Assembly (NCBI GenBank): GCA_900551345.1
Contig: URVP01000099.1
Coordinates: forward strand, 1-5,867
DNA: 5,867 nt
Direction of reading: 5' to 3'
From: an uncultured Eubacteriales bacterium
GTDB taxonomy: Bacteria; Bacillota; Clostridia; Monoglobales; UMGS1388
The notes below the pieces were generated by a model. That model was not told the origin of the DNA. It searched no databases and worked only from the letters and a program-made list of their open reading frames with translations. Each line of letters opens with the position of its first letter. Positions within the stretch are counted from its first letter, which is position 1. Both the position numbers and the translations under genes were made by a program. Below are positions 4,594-5,867 of this stretch, piece by piece.

Positions 4594-5502
4594 TTATTTC
4601 ATCATGCTTGCAACTTCATCAGCGAAGTTCTCTTCTTTCTTTTCGATACCGTCGCCCTTTTCAAATCTTGCGAAGGAAAGAATTTCAATATCTGTGCCGA
4701 TTTTATCAGCTGTTTCTTTTGTATAAGCCTTAACAGTCTTATCGGGATCCTTAATAAAGGGCTGTTCCACAATACATATTTCCTTATAGAACTTACCAAT
4801 TCTGCCCATAACCATTTTTTCTGCAATTGCAGCCGGCTTACCTTCGTTAATTGCCTGAGCTGTAAGGATTTCCTTTTCTTTTTCAACAACTTCAGCAGGA
4901 ACATCGCTCTGATTTACATACTGGGGATTTGCAGCTGCAACCTGCATAGCAATATCCTTTGCATATACCTTGAAGTCTTCTGTATCCTTCTTAGATTCAT
5001 CACCGAGTTTGAACTGAACAAGAACGCCGATTCTGCCACCGCCGTGAACATAAGCCTCTACGATACCTTCATATCTGGCGAATCTTCTCAGATTCATATT
5101 TTCACCGATTGTAGCAATCTTTTCTTTGATAGCAGCCTCAACATCTTTGCCATCTTCGTAAGCAAGCTTAAGAAGAGCGTCAACATCGGCAGGATTTTCT
5201 TTAACGATAATTGCAAGTACATCATCTACAAGCTTGATAAATTCAGCATTTTTTGCAACGAAGTCTGTTTCACTGTTGATTTCAACAACTGCGCCCACAT
5301 TACCGTCTACTATAGCCTTTACAAGACCTTCTGCAGCAATTCTGCCTGCTTTTTTTGCAGCCTTTGCAAGACCTTTTTCACGAAGAAGCTCAATAGCCTT
5401 ATCCATATCACCGTTTGCTTCGGTCAGAGCTGCTTTACAGTCCATCATTCCGCAGCCGGTTCTTTCTCTTAATTCCTTTACAGCACTTGCTGTTATTGCC
5501 AT
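4594..5502 (-). CDS. tsf: Translation elongation factor Ts
   Basis: The protein has 302 residues, slightly longer than the E. coli (283) and B. subtilis (293) proteins. ATG 5502 gives the usual MAITA start and has AAAGGAAG (5512-5519) nine bases upstream. The TTG three codons earlier is not needed. Residues 1-50 form the UBA-like N-domain (VKELRERTGCGMMDCKAAL). TDFVAKN (79-85) contains the Asp80-Phe81 pair that, in E. coli EF-Ts, pushes into EF-Tu near the Mg-GDP site. HGGGRIGVLV (153-162) is the conserved core strand. The protein is the guanine-nucleotide exchange factor that recharges EF-Tu during elongation, in the cytosol. It follows rpsB on the same strand with a 53-base gap, the usual bacterial rpsB-tsf operon. 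Nothing looks damaged. Confidence 0.98.
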   Translation of the reverse strand: MAITASAVKELRERTGCGMMDCKAALTEANGDMDKAIELLREKGLAKAAKKAGRIAAEGLVKAIVDGNVGAVVEINSETDFVAKNAEFIKLVDDVLAIIVKENPADVDALLKLAYEDGKDVEAAIKEKIATIGENMNLRRFARYEGIVEAYVHGGGRIGVLVQFKLGDESKKDTEDFKVYAKDIAMQVAAANPQYVNQSDVPAEVVEKEKEILTAQAINEGKPAAIAEKMVMGRIGKFYKEICIVEQPFIKDPDKTVKAYTKETADKIGTDIEILSFARFEKGDGIEKKEENFADEVASMMK

Positions 5503-5555
5503 CGGAATCAACTTCCTTTCGTATTATTTTCGTTATTATATGTTAAAAGGAGAAA

Positions 5556-5867
5556 TTATTCAGCCTTTTCTGCCATCTTTTTCTTTGCTTTTGCTCTGGG
5601 GCTTGACTCTGCAAGAGTTGCTACAAGCTCATCAGCTTCCGCATCATCATCTGAAGGAGCAGCGAAAGATTCGCCCTGTTTGCCTTCGATAACAGCATTA
5701 GCAATTGTTTCTACAATAAGCTTAACGGCTCTGATAGCGTCATCATTGCCGGGGATTACATAGTCAACCTCTTCGGGGTCACAGTTTGTATCAACAATAG
5801 CAACAACAGGAATACCGAGCTTGTGTGCTTCACTGATAGCATTCTTTTCTTTTCTGGGGTCTACAAC
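5556..5867 (-). CDS. rpsB: 30S ribosomal protein S2, C-terminal part (start outside window)
   Basis: The last 103 codons and TAA stop of the gene are visible; the N-terminal part lies beyond the right edge. It begins VVDPRKEKNAISEAHKLGIP and continues through PVVAIVDTNCDPEEVDYVIPG and NDDAIRAVKLI, the highly conserved C-terminal core of S2. About 38 residues follow the conserved IEGKQGE end. They are acidic at first (PSDDDAEADE) and then basic (RAKAKKKMAEKAE), a low-complexity tail common in Firmicute S2 proteins and variable in length. S2 sits on the small subunit near the head-body junction, is needed to load S1 where present, and helps initiation. It is the first visible gene of the operon with tsf. 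Confidence 0.97.
   Translation of the reverse strand, partial: VVDPRKEKNAISEAHKLGIPVVAIVDTNCDPEEVDYVIPGNDDAIRAVKLIVETIANAVIEGKQGESFAAPSDDDAEADELVATLAESSPRAKAKKKMAEKAE

Noticed and set aside
5044..5692. Long plus-strand open frames opposite tsf and rpsB.
   Set aside because: They are antisense shadows of two highly conserved genes, with no ribosome site of their own and no family-like content.

Overview
The window looks like chromosomal DNA of an anaerobic, AT-rich Firmicute, most likely a gut-type member of the Clostridia (Oscillospirales/Ruminococcaceae-like). The reasons are strong GGAGG-type Shine-Dalgarno sites, a clostridial-style processive family-2 glycosyltransferase, a SpoIVFB-like sporulation protease gene, and a standard rpsB-tsf pair. 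This assignment comes from protein character only; no database was searched.

Layout, left to right. (1) Bases 1-824 (+) hold the C-terminal two thirds of a membrane GT2 glycosyltransferase, closed by a clear intrinsic terminator at 849-880. (2) Bases 1011-2683 form a small phage-like regulatory module. It has a leftward LexA/CI-type S24 repressor (1011-1598), a 319-base divergent control region full of repeats and promoter-like boxes (1599-1917), a rightward 83-residue four-cysteine protein (1918-2169), and a rightward ArpU/RinA-type late-regulator homologue (2186-2683). There is no integrase, replication or structural gene. The last gene runs about 33 codons into the antisense of the next chromosomal gene, so the module reads as a prophage or mobile-element remnant with a junction near 2580-2590. 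(3) Bases 2585-3695 (-) hold an overlapping gene pair: a 91-residue single-pass membrane protein resembling only the N-terminal anchor of SpoIVFA, then a SpoIVFB-like M50 intramembrane metalloprotease. (4) Bases 3800-4450 (-) encode an Est30-like alpha/beta hydrolase with a complete Ser-Asp-His set. (5) Bases 4508-5867 (-) hold the end of the ribosomal protein S2 gene (rpsB, cut by the window edge), then tsf (EF-Ts), then a strong GC-rich terminator at 4508-4532.

How the genes work together. rpsB-tsf is a translation operon. The SpoIVFA-like/SpoIVFB-like pair would belong to forespore-to-mother-cell signalling, where SpoIVFB cleaves pro-sigma-K, if the organism sporulates. The phage-like module is built like a lysogeny switch: a self-cleaving repressor facing the genes it would silence, with a perfect 6+6 palindrome beside a TATAAT box as the best operator candidate. 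The most interesting points are the SpoIVFA-like protein without its LytM/M23 domain, the remnant switch with its repeat-rich control region, the Gly-Gly pair at the repressor's predicted self-cleavage site, and the antisense overlap at the remnant's right edge. I did not find a convincing wholly new system.
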